Source of the DNA: JBIOUF01 sp044866695
GTDB lineage: Bacteria > Actinomycetota > Actinomycetes > Propionibacteriales > Nocardioidaceae
Reading direction: 5' to 3'
Length of the DNA: 10,249 nucleotides
Assembly (NCBI GenBank): GCA_044866695.1
Contig: JBIOUF010000180.1
Location: forward strand, 1 to 10,249
Shown here: positions 1 to 6,218 of the stretch, piece after piece
How the letters are laid out: every line of letters starts with the position of its first letter
How positions within the stretch are numbered: position 1 is the first letter of the stretch
Program-made: the position numbers and the translations under genes
Notes under the pieces: generated by a model
Database searches by the model: none
Told to the model about the DNA's origin: nothing
What the model saw: only the letters and a program-made list of their open reading frames with translations

Positions 1-2
1 AC

Positions 3-290
3 ATCGAGCGCCGCTGGCGCCAGATCCGCCGCGACACCGGGTTCGACTGGGTGACACCCCACGTCTTCCGCAAGACCGTCGCCACGCTCATCGACCAGGT
101 CGTCGACGCCGAGACCGCCGCCAGGCAGCTCGGCCACTCCTCCAGCGACATCACAACCGAGTTCTACATCCGCAAGGACCGGTCCGCGCCCGACGTCTCC
201 CACGTCCTGGAGGCGTTCGCAGCACCTCGAGAGGGGCACGGCCCGGACCGACAACCCGCCGGCCCGATCGTCACCGCCGACCCGAGGTAG
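3..290 (+). CDS. Tyrosine recombinase (phage/AICE-type integrase), C-terminal part, cut by window edge
   Basis: The last 95 residues of a site-specific tyrosine recombinase, which catalyses integration and excision of a mobile element through a covalent 3'-phosphotyrosine. The frame is open from the window edge, so the true start lies outside. Visible catalytic-domain motifs are H-x-x-R (His20 and Arg23 of the fragment, in HVFRKT), the LGH motif (His45) and the nucleophile Tyr55 in TTEFYI, in the correct order and spacing. A short tail of about 40 residues follows the tyrosine. The stop codon lies 99 bp from the 3' end of a convergently placed tRNA-Pro gene, the typical position of an integrase beside its tRNA attachment site. 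The actinobacterial element pSAM2 is a known case of tRNA-Pro use. XerC/D is less likely given the tRNA neighbour. The family is clear; the element type is inferred. Confidence 0.88.
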   Translation: MERRWRQIRRDTGFDWVTPHVFRKTVATLIDQVVDAETAARQLGHSSSDITTEFYIRKDRSAPDVSHVLEAFAAPREGHGPDRQPAGPIVTADPR

Positions 291-294
291 CCGA

Positions 295-315
295 CCGTTT
301 CCGGCGAATAAACGG
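295..315. repeat. Inverted repeat after the integrase stop
   Basis: CCGTTT (295-300) and AAACGG (310-315) form a perfect 6-bp inverted repeat with a 9-nt loop, starting 4 bp after the integrase stop. There is no T-tract. It could be a weak terminator or a recombinase/excisionase arm site; neither is shown. Confidence 0.4.
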
Positions 316-321
316 CCACCG

Positions 322-352
322 GAGCCATCTGGTCCAAGACCAGAACCGGCTC
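322..352. terminator. Hairpin between integrase and tRNA, possible bidirectional terminator
   Basis: CTGGTC (329-334) and GACCAG (338-343) pair perfectly around a CAA loop. Outer arms GAGCC (322-326) and GGCTC (348-352) extend the stem across an internal loop. The site lies between the ends of the convergent integrase and tRNA genes, so it could end either transcript. No U-tract follows, which is common for actinobacterial hairpin terminators. It may instead be part of the attachment region. Confidence 0.45.
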
Positions 353-389
353 TGTCTCGCATTTCCGCAGGTCACAGGCGGCTTTTCGG

Positions 390-463
<74 letters not shown>

Positions 464-496
464 TCGGCCCGGCGGACCTCCCGACGGACCGCTGGC

Positions 497-502
497 ACCA
501 TA
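497..502 (-). promoter_or_regulatory. Candidate -10 element for tRNA-Pro
   Basis: TATGGT on the minus strand fits the actinobacterial TANNNT -10 pattern. It lies 33 bp upstream of the mature tRNA 5' end, giving a short leader. No convincing -35 is visible (TTCGGG is 20 bp upstream), so the call is weak. Confidence 0.3.
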
Positions 503-559
503 CCTCAGCCCCTCGCACCACCCCCGAACCGGTCGGTGCCGGCTGGCACAGTGTGCGGC

Positions 560-1750
560 ATGGACGAGACGACGCTGGCGCGGTGGCGGATGCGCAACCA
601 GCGGGCCTGGGGCCGCAGCGACGCCACGCCGGCCGGCGTCCTGGCTCACCTGGTCGCCTCCCAGGCGCAGGACTTCCTGCCCGGCAAGTGGTCGCTCGCG
701 CAGCGGTGCGCCGTACCGGTCACTGACGAGCAGGTGGACCGGGCGTTCGACGCCGGCGACCTGCTGCGCACGCACGTGCTGCGGCCGACCTGGCACTTCG
801 TGGCGCCTCCGGACCTGAGGTTGCTGCTGACGGCGACGGCGCCGAGGGTGCACCAGGCGAACAAGTACCAGTACCGGATGCTCGACATCGACGACGAGAC
901 GATGCGGACGGTCCGCAGGACGCTGGACAGGCATTTGCCTGGCCGAAGCGCCACCCGCGCCGAGGTCGGCGGCTGGCTCGGCGACGCGGGAGTGGTGGCG
1001 GAGGGACAGCGGCTGGGGTGCCTGCTGATGTACGCCGAGCTCGAGGCGTGGGTCGTGAGCGGCCCGCTCCGCGGCCGGCAGCAGACCTACATGCTGGTCG
1101 ACGAGCGGGCTCCGGGCCGCGACGACCGCACCCGGGAGGAGGCGCTGGCGGAGCTGGCGCTGCGCTACTTCACCACGCGCGGCCCCGCCACGGTCAAGGA
1201 CCTCGCCCGCTGGGCGTCGCTGACGCTGACGGAGGCGCGCACGGCCGTGGCGGACGTCGGGGCTGCGTTGGACTCCCTCGAGCTCGGTGGCCGGACCTAC
1301 CTGTTCGCTGCGGGCGGTCCTTCCGATGGCCCACCGTCCGGCCGGGTCGTGGTCGACCTCCTGCAGCCCTACGACGAGCTGGTGATGTCGTACGGCGAGA
1401 GTCGCGACGTCCTCACCGGCGGCGCCCTGGTGGTCCACTCGTGGACGCCGGGACGGGGCGAGGTCCTCACCGGGCGGGCCGCCACCACCACGGCGAGGCC
1501 GACGGATGCGGGCGCCGAGCCGCCGCCGGCCTTCTACAACGCGGTCGTCCGCAACGGGCGGCTGGTGGGCCACTGGCGCTACGCCCGGGGCGGCACCGGC
1601 CGCCCCGTCGATGTGCAGACCTGGTGCTACCGGCCGCTCGACCCGGAGACCGATGCGGCCCTGACCGCGGCGGTGGGCCGGTTCGCGGCGTTCGTGGGCG
1701 CGCCGGTGGCCCGGACCGACCATGCAGAGCATGGGCCGGTCCGGGCCTGA
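560..1750 (+). CDS. Winged-helix DNA-binding protein, AlkZ/YcaQ-like (HTH_42 family)
   Basis: A 396-aa protein resembling the HTH_42 (PF06224) family, which includes the DNA glycosylases AlkZ of Streptomyces and YcaQ/AlkX of E. coli that excise alkylated bases and unhook interstrand crosslinks. Family signals are an N-terminal RNQRAWG, a Q-A-Q motif (Gln35, Gln37) at the position of the catalytic QxQ of AlkZ, LRPTWHFV at the expected position, and a C-terminal YNAVVRNGRLVGHWR strand pair. No membrane segment or signal peptide is seen. ATG at 560 is chosen because the family starts near this sequence; GTG at 551 or 536 are in-frame alternatives, and none has a good Shine-Dalgarno, so leaderless translation is possible. 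It stands alone on the plus strand, beside tRNA-Pro and convergent with the RTX gene. Many family members are uncharacterised, so glycosylase activity is inferred. Confidence 0.82.
   Translation: MDETTLARWRMRNQRAWGRSDATPAGVLAHLVASQAQDFLPGKWSLAQRCAVPVTDEQVDRAFDAGDLLRTHVLRPTWHFVAPPDLRLLLTATAPRVHQANKYQYRMLDIDDETMRTVRRTLDRHLPGRSATRAEVGGWLGDAGVVAEGQRLGCLLMYAELEAWVVSGPLRGRQQTYMLVDERAPGRDDRTREEALAELALRYFTTRGPATVKDLARWASLTLTEARTAVADVGAALDSLELGGRTYLFAAGGPSDGPPSGRVVVDLLQPYDELVMSYGESRDVLTGGALVVHSWTPGRGEVLTGRAATTTARPTDAGAEPPPAFYNAVVRNGRLVGHWRYARGGTGRPVDVQTWCYRPLDPETDAALTAAVGRFAAFVGAPVARTDHAEHGPVRA
1708..1747. terminator. Long hairpin at the convergent gene ends, possible bidirectional terminator
   Basis: A near-perfect 17-bp stem with a 3-nt loop. 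Outer arms are GGCCCGGACCG (1708-1718) and CGGTCCGGGCC (1737-1747); inner arms are CCATGC (1720-1725) and GCATGG (1729-1734), with loop AGA and a small A/GC internal mismatch. It occupies the last codons of the AlkZ-like gene, ending one base before its TGA, and begins 22 bp past the stop of the opposing RTX gene. A terminator for the minus-strand RTX transcript is the simplest reading. No U-tract is present on either strand. Confidence 0.6.
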
Positions 1751-1769
1751 TCGAGCCCGCCGTGGCTGC

Positions 1770-2399
1770 CTACGGGCAGTTCACCGCTGCCGGCTCGAAC
1801 CCGGTGCAGACGTCGCCCGCGCCCGCGCCGCCGTTGCCCTGGTCACCGTTGACGACGAACACCGGAGTCCCGCCACGGAGCGTGTCGTTGCCGTTGCCGC
1901 CCAGCACGGTGTCCTTGCCCGCGTCCCCGCGGAGGGTGTCTCGACCGTTGCCGCCGGACAGGCGGTCCCGGCCGGTGCCGCCGTTGCCGACGTCGTTGCC
2001 GTCGCCACCCGCGAGGCGGTCGTTGCCCGGGTTCCCGTTGAGCTCGTCGTCGCCGGTGCCACCCGCGACCCGGTCGTTGCCGGCGTCGCCGTTGACGACG
2101 TCGTTTCCGCCGTCGCCGTTCAGGATGTCGTCGCAGGCGCCACCGTTGACGACGTCGTTCCCGTTGGCACCGTTGATCTCGTCGGCGCCGCCACCGCCGT
2201 TGATCACCTGGTTGGCGCCGCCGCCGGTGATGCGGTCGGCCCCAGGGGTGCCGTTGACGACGGGCTGGTTGCTGTTGATGATCTGGCCCGGCTGGTCACA
2301 GGCGTCCGAAGCGGCGGTCGCGCCGCTCCAGCTGCCCAGAGTGAGCCCTGCGGCGGCGATGATGCCGGCCAGCGCCGGGGTCACGTACTTGGTCCTCAT
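1770..2399 (-). CDS. Secreted RTX-type calcium-binding repeat protein
   Basis: A 209-aa exported protein of hemolysin-type calcium-binding (RTX) repeats, GGxGxDxUx. A Sec signal peptide spans about residues 1-30: MRTK, a hydrophobic core, then ATAA with cleavage near Ala29/Ala30. Residues 54-179 are 14 consecutive nonapeptides such as NDRLAGGDG and DDELNGNPG, with no other recognisable domain. Cysteines at 34, 89, 198 and 208 could form disulfides, which is unusual for classical cytoplasm-to-outside RTX toxins. The first units (ADRITGGGA, NQVINGGGG) are degenerate. No type I secretion genes are nearby, and the N-terminal signal argues for Sec export. The ATG at 2399 has a strong AGGAGG six bases upstream. 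The family call is firm; the biological role is unknown, probably an extracellular or wall-associated calcium-dependent fold. Confidence 0.88.
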   Translation of the reverse strand: MRTKYVTPALAGIIAAAGLTLGSWSGATAASDACDQPGQIINSNQPVVNGTPGADRITGGGANQVINGGGGADEINGANGNDVVNGGACDDILNGDGGNDVVNGDAGNDRVAGGTGDDELNGNPGNDRLAGGDGNDVGNGGTGRDRLSGGNGRDTLRGDAGKDTVLGGNGNDTLRGGTPVFVVNGDQGNGGAGAGDVCTGFEPAAVNCP

Positions 2400-2405
2400 G
2401 TGGTT

Positions 2406-2411
2406 CCTCCT
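2406..2411 (-). promoter_or_regulatory. Strong ribosome binding site of the RTX gene
   Basis: AGGAGG on the minus strand, 6 nt before the ATG at 2399. It fixes the start codon and suggests efficient translation. Confidence 0.85.
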
Positions 2412-2557
2412 GTGGTGTCCCCCGTCCCCGTTGCCGGGACCGGGGCCGCCCGGTTTGGGCGACCTGGGGAACAGGGTGGGCGACCACCGTCATCACGGGA
2501 TCAGTACGCGGCCCCGCGGACCCGGACGGCGCGCGGTCGCGAGTCGGCGTGAACCGG

Positions 2558-2623
2558 TCGGCACACCACCATTGACGGCTCGGCACACCACCATTGACGG
2601 CTCGGCACACCAACATTGACGGG
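2558..2623. repeat. Three tandem 22-bp direct repeats between der and the RTX gene
   Basis: Units at 2558-2579, 2580-2601 and 2602-2623 sit head to tail. The first two are identical, beginning TCGGCACACCACCATT and ending GACGGC; the third differs at two positions (AAC for ACC in the centre, final G for C). Twenty-two bp is close to two helical turns, so the units present the same DNA face. They lie 18 bp past the der stop and about 160 bp upstream of the RTX start. They could be an interspersed intergenic repeat or operator sites. Confidence 0.8.
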
Positions 2624-2641
2624 TCGGGGGGGCCGGGGGGG
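2621..2641 (+). other. G-rich tract, possible G-quadruplex, at the 3' end of der
   Basis: On the plus strand GGG-TC-G7-CC-G7 gives enough runs of three or more G for an intramolecular quadruplex. It begins at the third 22-bp repeat and abuts the der stop codon. On the der transcript it is C-rich. Confidence 0.5.
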
Positions 2642-3970
2642 TTACCGCCGCTCGCGCTTGCGGGGCCGGATCTGCAGGTGCACCGGCGAGCCGGTGAAGC
2701 CGAACTCCTCGCGCAGGCGGCGCTCGACGAACCGGGTGAACGACGCCTCGAGCGGGCCGGAGGTGAACAGCACGAACGTCGGGGGTCCCACCGACGCCTG
2801 GGTGCCGAACAGGATCCGCGGCTGCCTGCCCCCTCGCACCGGATGGGGGTGCTCGGCGACCAGACGGCCGAGGAAGGCGTTCAGCTGCCCGGTGGTGACC
2901 CGGGTCCCCCACCCGGCCAGCGCGGTGTCCAGGGCGGGCACCAGCCGGTCGACGTGCCAGCCGGTGCGGGCGGTGATGTTGACCCGGGGCGCCCAGTGCA
3001 CCCGGACCAGCTCCCGGTCGATCTCGCGGTCCAGGTAGTGCCGGCGCTCCGCGTCCACCAGGTCCCACTTGTTGAACGCGATGACCAGCGCCCGGCCGGC
3101 GTCCGACACCGAGGAGACGATGCGGGTGTCCTGCTCCGACAGCGGCTCGGAGGCGTCGACGACCACGACGCAGACCTCCGCACGCTCGATCGCGGTGTGC
3201 GTGCGCAGCGACGCGTAATACTCGTGCCCGGAGGCCTCCTTGACCCGTCTGCGGATCCCCGCGGTGTCGACGAACCGCCAGGTGCGCCCCCCGAGCCGGA
3301 CCAGCTCGTCGACGGGGTCCACGGTGGTGCCGGCCGCGGCGTCCACCACGACGCGGTCCTCGCGGGCCAGCTGGTTGAGCAGCGAGGACTTCCCGACGTT
3401 CGGCCGGCCCACGATGGCGACCCGGCGCGGCCCACCCGCGGCCGGGTCTTCCTCCGAGGGAGCCTCCGGCAGGGCGGCCAGCACGGCGTCGAGCAGGTCA
3501 CCCGACCCGCGGCCGTGCAGGGCGGAGACCGCCAGGGGCTCCCCCAGGCCGAGGTTCCACAGCGCGGCGGCCTCCGCCTCCCCGCGCAGGTCGTCGACCT
3601 TGTTGGCGGCCAGCACGACCGGCTTGCCGCTGCGCCGCAGCACCTTGACCACGGCCTCGTCGGCGTCGGTGATGCCGACTCCCGCGTCGACGACGAACAG
3701 GACCGCGTCCGCGACGCCGACGGCGATCTCGGCCTGCGCGGTGATCCGCTCCGCGACGCCTCGCGCGTCCGGGTCCCAGCCGCCGGTGTCGACGACGGTG
3801 AACGCGCGACCGTTCCACACCGCGTCGTAGGACACCCGGTCGCGGGTCACCCCCGGGACGTCCTCGACCACCGCCTCGCGGCGCCCGATCATCCGGTTGA
3901 CCAGGGTCGACTTGCCGACGTTGGGCCGGCCGACGACGGCCACCACCGGCACCGCGGCCGCGGGCGTCAC
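2642..3970 (-). CDS. der: Ribosome biogenesis GTPase Der (EngA)
   Basis: A 442-aa protein with two tandem GTPase domains and a C-terminal KH-like domain. Der acts in late assembly of the 50S subunit. Domain 1 has G1 GRPNVGKS (14-21), G3 DTGG (61-64) and G4 NKVD (123-126). Domain 2 has G1 GRPNVGKS (188-195), G3 DTAG (235-238) and G4 NKWD (300-303). The KH-like domain covers about 345-442 and ends in a basic tail, RPRKRERR. The GTG at 3970 overlaps the cmk stop as GTGA, so translation is coupled to cmk. The length is close to other bacterial Der proteins, and all nucleotide-binding motifs are intact. It is the last gene of the cluster, as in other actinobacteria. Confidence 0.97.
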   Translation of the reverse strand: MTPAAAVPVVAVVGRPNVGKSTLVNRMIGRREAVVEDVPGVTRDRVSYDAVWNGRAFTVVDTGGWDPDARGVAERITAQAEIAVGVADAVLFVVDAGVGITDADEAVVKVLRRSGKPVVLAANKVDDLRGEAEAAALWNLGLGEPLAVSALHGRGSGDLLDAVLAALPEAPSEEDPAAGGPRRVAIVGRPNVGKSSLLNQLAREDRVVVDAAAGTTVDPVDELVRLGGRTWRFVDTAGIRRRVKEASGHEYYASLRTHTAIERAEVCVVVVDASEPLSEQDTRIVSSVSDAGRALVIAFNKWDLVDAERRHYLDREIDRELVRVHWAPRVNITARTGWHVDRLVPALDTALAGWGTRVTTGQLNAFLGRLVAEHPHPVRGGRQPRILFGTQASVGPPTFVLFTSGPLEASFTRFVERRLREEFGFTGSPVHLQIRPRKRERR

Positions 3971-4641
3971 GCGAAGCCTTGCAGGACCGGGGTGACCAGC
4001 CTCGCCACCTGCTCCACGACCTCCTCCAGCGTCAGGTCGGTGGTGTCGATGTGGACCGCGCCCGGCGCCCTGGTCAGCGGCGCGGCGGCCCGGCCGGAGT
4101 CGATCCGGTCCCGGCGGAGCAGGTCCGCGGTCGTCGTCGCGACGCTGGTGGGCTCGGCCAGCTCGGCCGTACGGCGCTGCGCGCGCGCCTCGGCGTCCGC
4201 GGTGAGGTACACCTTGACCTCCGCCTGCGGCCACACGACCGACCCGATGTCGCGGCCCTCGACCACGATCCCGCCGTCGCCGATGATCGCGCGCTGCAGG
4301 TCCAGCAGCCGGGCCCGGACCGCCGGGACCGCGCTGACCGGGCTGACCGCGCGGGTGACCTCCACCGACCGGACCGGCCCGGACACGTCGACGCCGTCGA
4401 CGGTGACGGTGGGCAGGTCCGGGTCGGTGCCCGACTCCAGCAGCGGCTCTCCGCACCGCGCGGTGACCGCGGCAGGGTCGCGCACGTCGACGCCGTGCTC
4501 GAGCATCCACCAGGTCATCGCGCGGAACTGCGCGCCGGTGTCGAGGTAACGCAGCCCGAGCCGGCGGGCGACCGAGCGCGACGTCGTCGACTTCCCGGAG
4601 CCGGAGGTGCCGTCGACCGCGACGACGACGTTGTGGCTCAC
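3967..4641 (-). CDS. cmk: (d)CMP kinase (cytidylate kinase)
   Basis: A 224-aa P-loop kinase that phosphorylates CMP and dCMP with ATP in pyrimidine nucleotide salvage and synthesis. The P-loop GTSGSGKST is at 11-19, followed by YLDTGAQFRAMTWWML, where most family members have DTGAMYRA. EGRDIGSVVWPQA and VYLTADAEARAQRR are the standard CMP-binding and lid-region motifs. The GTG at 4641 is preferred because GGAG lies 7 nt upstream and the product starts just before the first beta strand. An in-frame ATG at 4707, one base past the tyrA stop, would add 22 hydrophilic residues but has poor ribosome-site spacing. The stop overlaps the der start by four bases. Adjacency to der is widely conserved. 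Confidence 0.95.
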   Translation of the reverse strand: MSHNVVVAVDGTSGSGKSTTSRSVARRLGLRYLDTGAQFRAMTWWMLEHGVDVRDPAAVTARCGEPLLESGTDPDLPTVTVDGVDVSGPVRSVEVTRAVSPVSAVPAVRARLLDLQRAIIGDGGIVVEGRDIGSVVWPQAEVKVYLTADAEARAQRRTAELAEPTSVATTTADLLRRDRIDSGRAAAPLTRAPGAVHIDTTDLTLEEVVEQVARLVTPVLQGFA

Positions 4642-4683
4642 CGGTGCGCTCCGATCGTCGTCGGCGGGCTGACCTTCGCGACA

Positions 4684-4699
4684 GCGCCCGTCCGGGCGC
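4684..4699 (-). terminator. Short GC hairpin in the tyrA-cmk gap
   Basis: GCGCCC and GGGCGC arms form a 6-bp stem with a 4-nt loop, 9 bp after the tyrA stop. No U-tract follows. It may pause or reduce read-through into cmk, or have no function. The 67-bp gap is the longest inside the cluster. Confidence 0.3.
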
Positions 4700-4708
4700 C
4701 ACCGCATC

Positions 4709-5797
4709 CTACCCGTGCACCGTCCAGCCCTTGGCCGTGAGCGAGGCCAGCAGGCGGGCCGCCTCGGCGTCGGCAACGGTCAGCTCCAGCAGCCCGACCG
4801 GGCGGCCCGGGTCGTGGTCGATGCGCAGGTCCTCGACGTTCACGCCGGTCTCCCCCACGTCGCGGAACAGCCGGGCCAGCTCGCCGGGATGGTCCGGGAC
4901 CGCGACGAACACGGCGGTCTCCACCACCGCCGGGCCGCCGTGCTTGCCCGGGATGGTCCGCGTGCCGGCCACTCCTCGCCGCAGGGCCTGCTCGACCGAG
5001 GCGTAGTCGCGGCCGGACAGGGCATCGGCGAGCCGGTCCAGGTCCGCGCGCACCTCGTGCAGCAGGGCCAGCACGGCGGCCGCGTTGCCGGCCAGGATCT
5101 GCCGCCACAGCGCGGGGTCGCCCGCGGCGATGCGGGTGACGTCTCGAAGCCCCTGCCCGGACAGCACCAGGTGCTCGCTCGGGGCGTCGGTGAGCCGACC
5201 CGCCATGAGCACCGAGAGCAGGTGCGGAAGGTGGGAGGTCCGGGCCACGGCCAGGTCGTGCTCCTGCGGCGACATCCGCACCGGCGTCGCGCCGCAGCCG
5301 ACCGCCAGCGCCGCGACCGCCGCCGTGGCCTGGTCACTGGCCCGCTCGTGCGGCGTCACCGCCCACGGCCGGCCCTCGAACAAGGTGGCCGAGGCGGCCA
5401 GTGGGCCCGACCGTTCGCCGCCGGCCATCGGGTGGCCGCCGACGTAGCGGCTCTGGTCCTCCGGCGCGCCGGTCCGCACGGCCTCCAGGGGCTCGGTCTT
5501 GATGCTGCCGACGTCGGTCACCGTGGCGTCGGGGTGGCGGGCCAGGGCGGCGGTGATCTCCGCTCCGAGATGGTCGGGGGGTACGGCGACCACCACCAGC
5601 GCCGGCCGCACCCCCTGCGGCGCCGGCACCCCGGCACCGAGCCCGGAGGCGGTGCGGACGTGCTCCGCGCTGCGGTCGCGCAGCAGCACCTCGACGCCTC
5701 GGGCCCGCAGCGCCAGGCCCACCGAGGCGCCCAGCAGCCCGGCGCCGACCACCAGGACCGGTCCGTCGACGGGCCGGCCGCCGTGCCGCTCGCTCAC
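4709..5797 (-). CDS. tyrA: Prephenate dehydrogenase with C-terminal ACT domain
   Basis: A 362-aa TyrA that oxidatively decarboxylates prephenate to 4-hydroxyphenylpyruvate in tyrosine synthesis; arogenate use cannot be excluded. The N-terminal Rossmann domain has GAGLLG (18-23) and an Asp (41) at the end of the second strand region, favouring NAD+. The family motifs GGHPMAGGERSG (120-131) and HD-LAVARTSHLPH, with the conserved catalytic-region histidines, are present. The helical dimerisation domain follows, then an ACT domain from about 292 (VETAVFVAVPDHPGELARLF) to the end, which in such enzymes commonly binds tyrosine for feedback control. The GTG at 5797 overlaps the aroH stop as GTGA, so both steps from chorismate toward tyrosine are co-translated. 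A longer open frame upstream is antisense-free but lies over aroH and is not used. Confidence 0.94.
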   Translation of the reverse strand: MSERHGGRPVDGPVLVVGAGLLGASVGLALRARGVEVLLRDRSAEHVRTASGLGAGVPAPQGVRPALVVVAVPPDHLGAEITAALARHPDATVTDVGSIKTEPLEAVRTGAPEDQSRYVGGHPMAGGERSGPLAASATLFEGRPWAVTPHERASDQATAAVAALAVGCGATPVRMSPQEHDLAVARTSHLPHLLSVLMAGRLTDAPSEHLVLSGQGLRDVTRIAAGDPALWRQILAGNAAAVLALLHEVRADLDRLADALSGRDYASVEQALRRGVAGTRTIPGKHGGPAVVETAVFVAVPDHPGELARLFRDVGETGVNVEDLRIDHDPGRPVGLLELTVADAEAARLLASLTAKGWTVHG

Positions 5798-6177
5798 GCG
5801 TCGGGCACCTCGCGCACCCGGGCCAGGTCGCGGCGCAGGCGGGCGGCGCCGTGCAGGTACACGTGGGTGATCTCGGCTCGCCGCAGCTCGGTCTCGACAT
5901 GGGCGAGCATCCGCACCACCCGGGGCATCGAGCCCTCGACCTCCAGCTCCCGGGCGCACAGCAGGGGCACGTCGTCGAAGCCGAGCCGGCGGGCGGCGTA
6001 CGCGGGGAACTCGGAGACCAGGTCGGAGGTGGCCGTGAACACCACGCTGATGAAGTCGCCCACGCCGAGGCCGTTGGAGTCCATCACGTCGGTGACCATC
6101 TCGGCGACCCGCTCGAGCAGGTGCTCCCGGACGTCCTCCTCAAGCTGGGTCGCCCCGCGCACCGCGCGCACCGCCAC
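5794..6177 (-). CDS. aroH: Chorismate mutase, AroH class
   Basis: A 127-aa monofunctional chorismate mutase of the trimeric AroH (Bacillus subtilis) fold, converting chorismate to prephenate. It aligns by eye along its whole length with B. subtilis AroH. The known active-site residues appear conserved: Arg7 (in VRGAT), Cys74 and Glu77 (CARELEV), Arg89, Tyr107 (HVYLHGA) and Arg115 (LRRDL). The product feeds the directly coupled tyrA. The GTG at 6177 has an excellent Shine-Dalgarno, GGAGGTGA, 4 nt upstream, so it can be translated independently of rluB across the 41-bp gap. AroH-class mutases are less common than the all-helical AroQ class. Confidence 0.96.
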   Translation of the reverse strand: MAVRAVRGATQLEEDVREHLLERVAEMVTDVMDSNGLGVGDFISVVFTATSDLVSEFPAYAARRLGFDDVPLLCARELEVEGSMPRVVRMLAHVETELRRAEITHVYLHGAARLRRDLARVREVPDA

Positions 6178-6181
6178 CGCG

Positions 6182-6189
6182 TCACCTCC
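6182..6189 (-). promoter_or_regulatory. Near-perfect ribosome binding site of aroH
   Basis: GGAGGTGA on the minus strand, complementary to the 16S rRNA 3' end, 4 nt before the GTG at 6177. It supports the GTG start and re-initiation after the 41-bp rluB-aroH gap. A small hairpin (CACCC 6201-6205, GGGTG 6210-6214) lies between the rluB stop and this site. Confidence 0.8.
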
Positions 6190-6218
6190 GTCCTCGGGCC
6201 CACCCTAGGGGGTGCCGG

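Noticed and set aside
1018..2619. Long plus-strand frames (533 and 276 aa) antisense to the RTX gene
   Set aside because: They are low-complexity readings of the complement of the 27-bp RTX periodicity and run into the 22-bp repeats; the minus-strand gene has a signal peptide, RTX units and a strong ribosome site.
2558..2623. CRISPR remnant
   Set aside because: Three contiguous 22-bp units without spacers; not a repeat-spacer pattern.
2594..4549. A 651-aa plus-strand frame antisense to der and cmk
   Set aside because: Der and Cmk are unmistakable on the minus strand; this frame has no recognisable motif.
3971..4702. Extension of der to a 686-aa protein
   Set aside because: The added part is an out-of-frame reading of cmk; the GTG at 3970 gives the normal Der N-terminus and length.
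4642..4707. Longer cmk start at ATG 4707
   Set aside because: It adds 22 hydrophilic residues not typical of the family and has no properly spaced ribosome site; GTG 4641 has GGAG 7 nt upstream. Kept as an alternative only.
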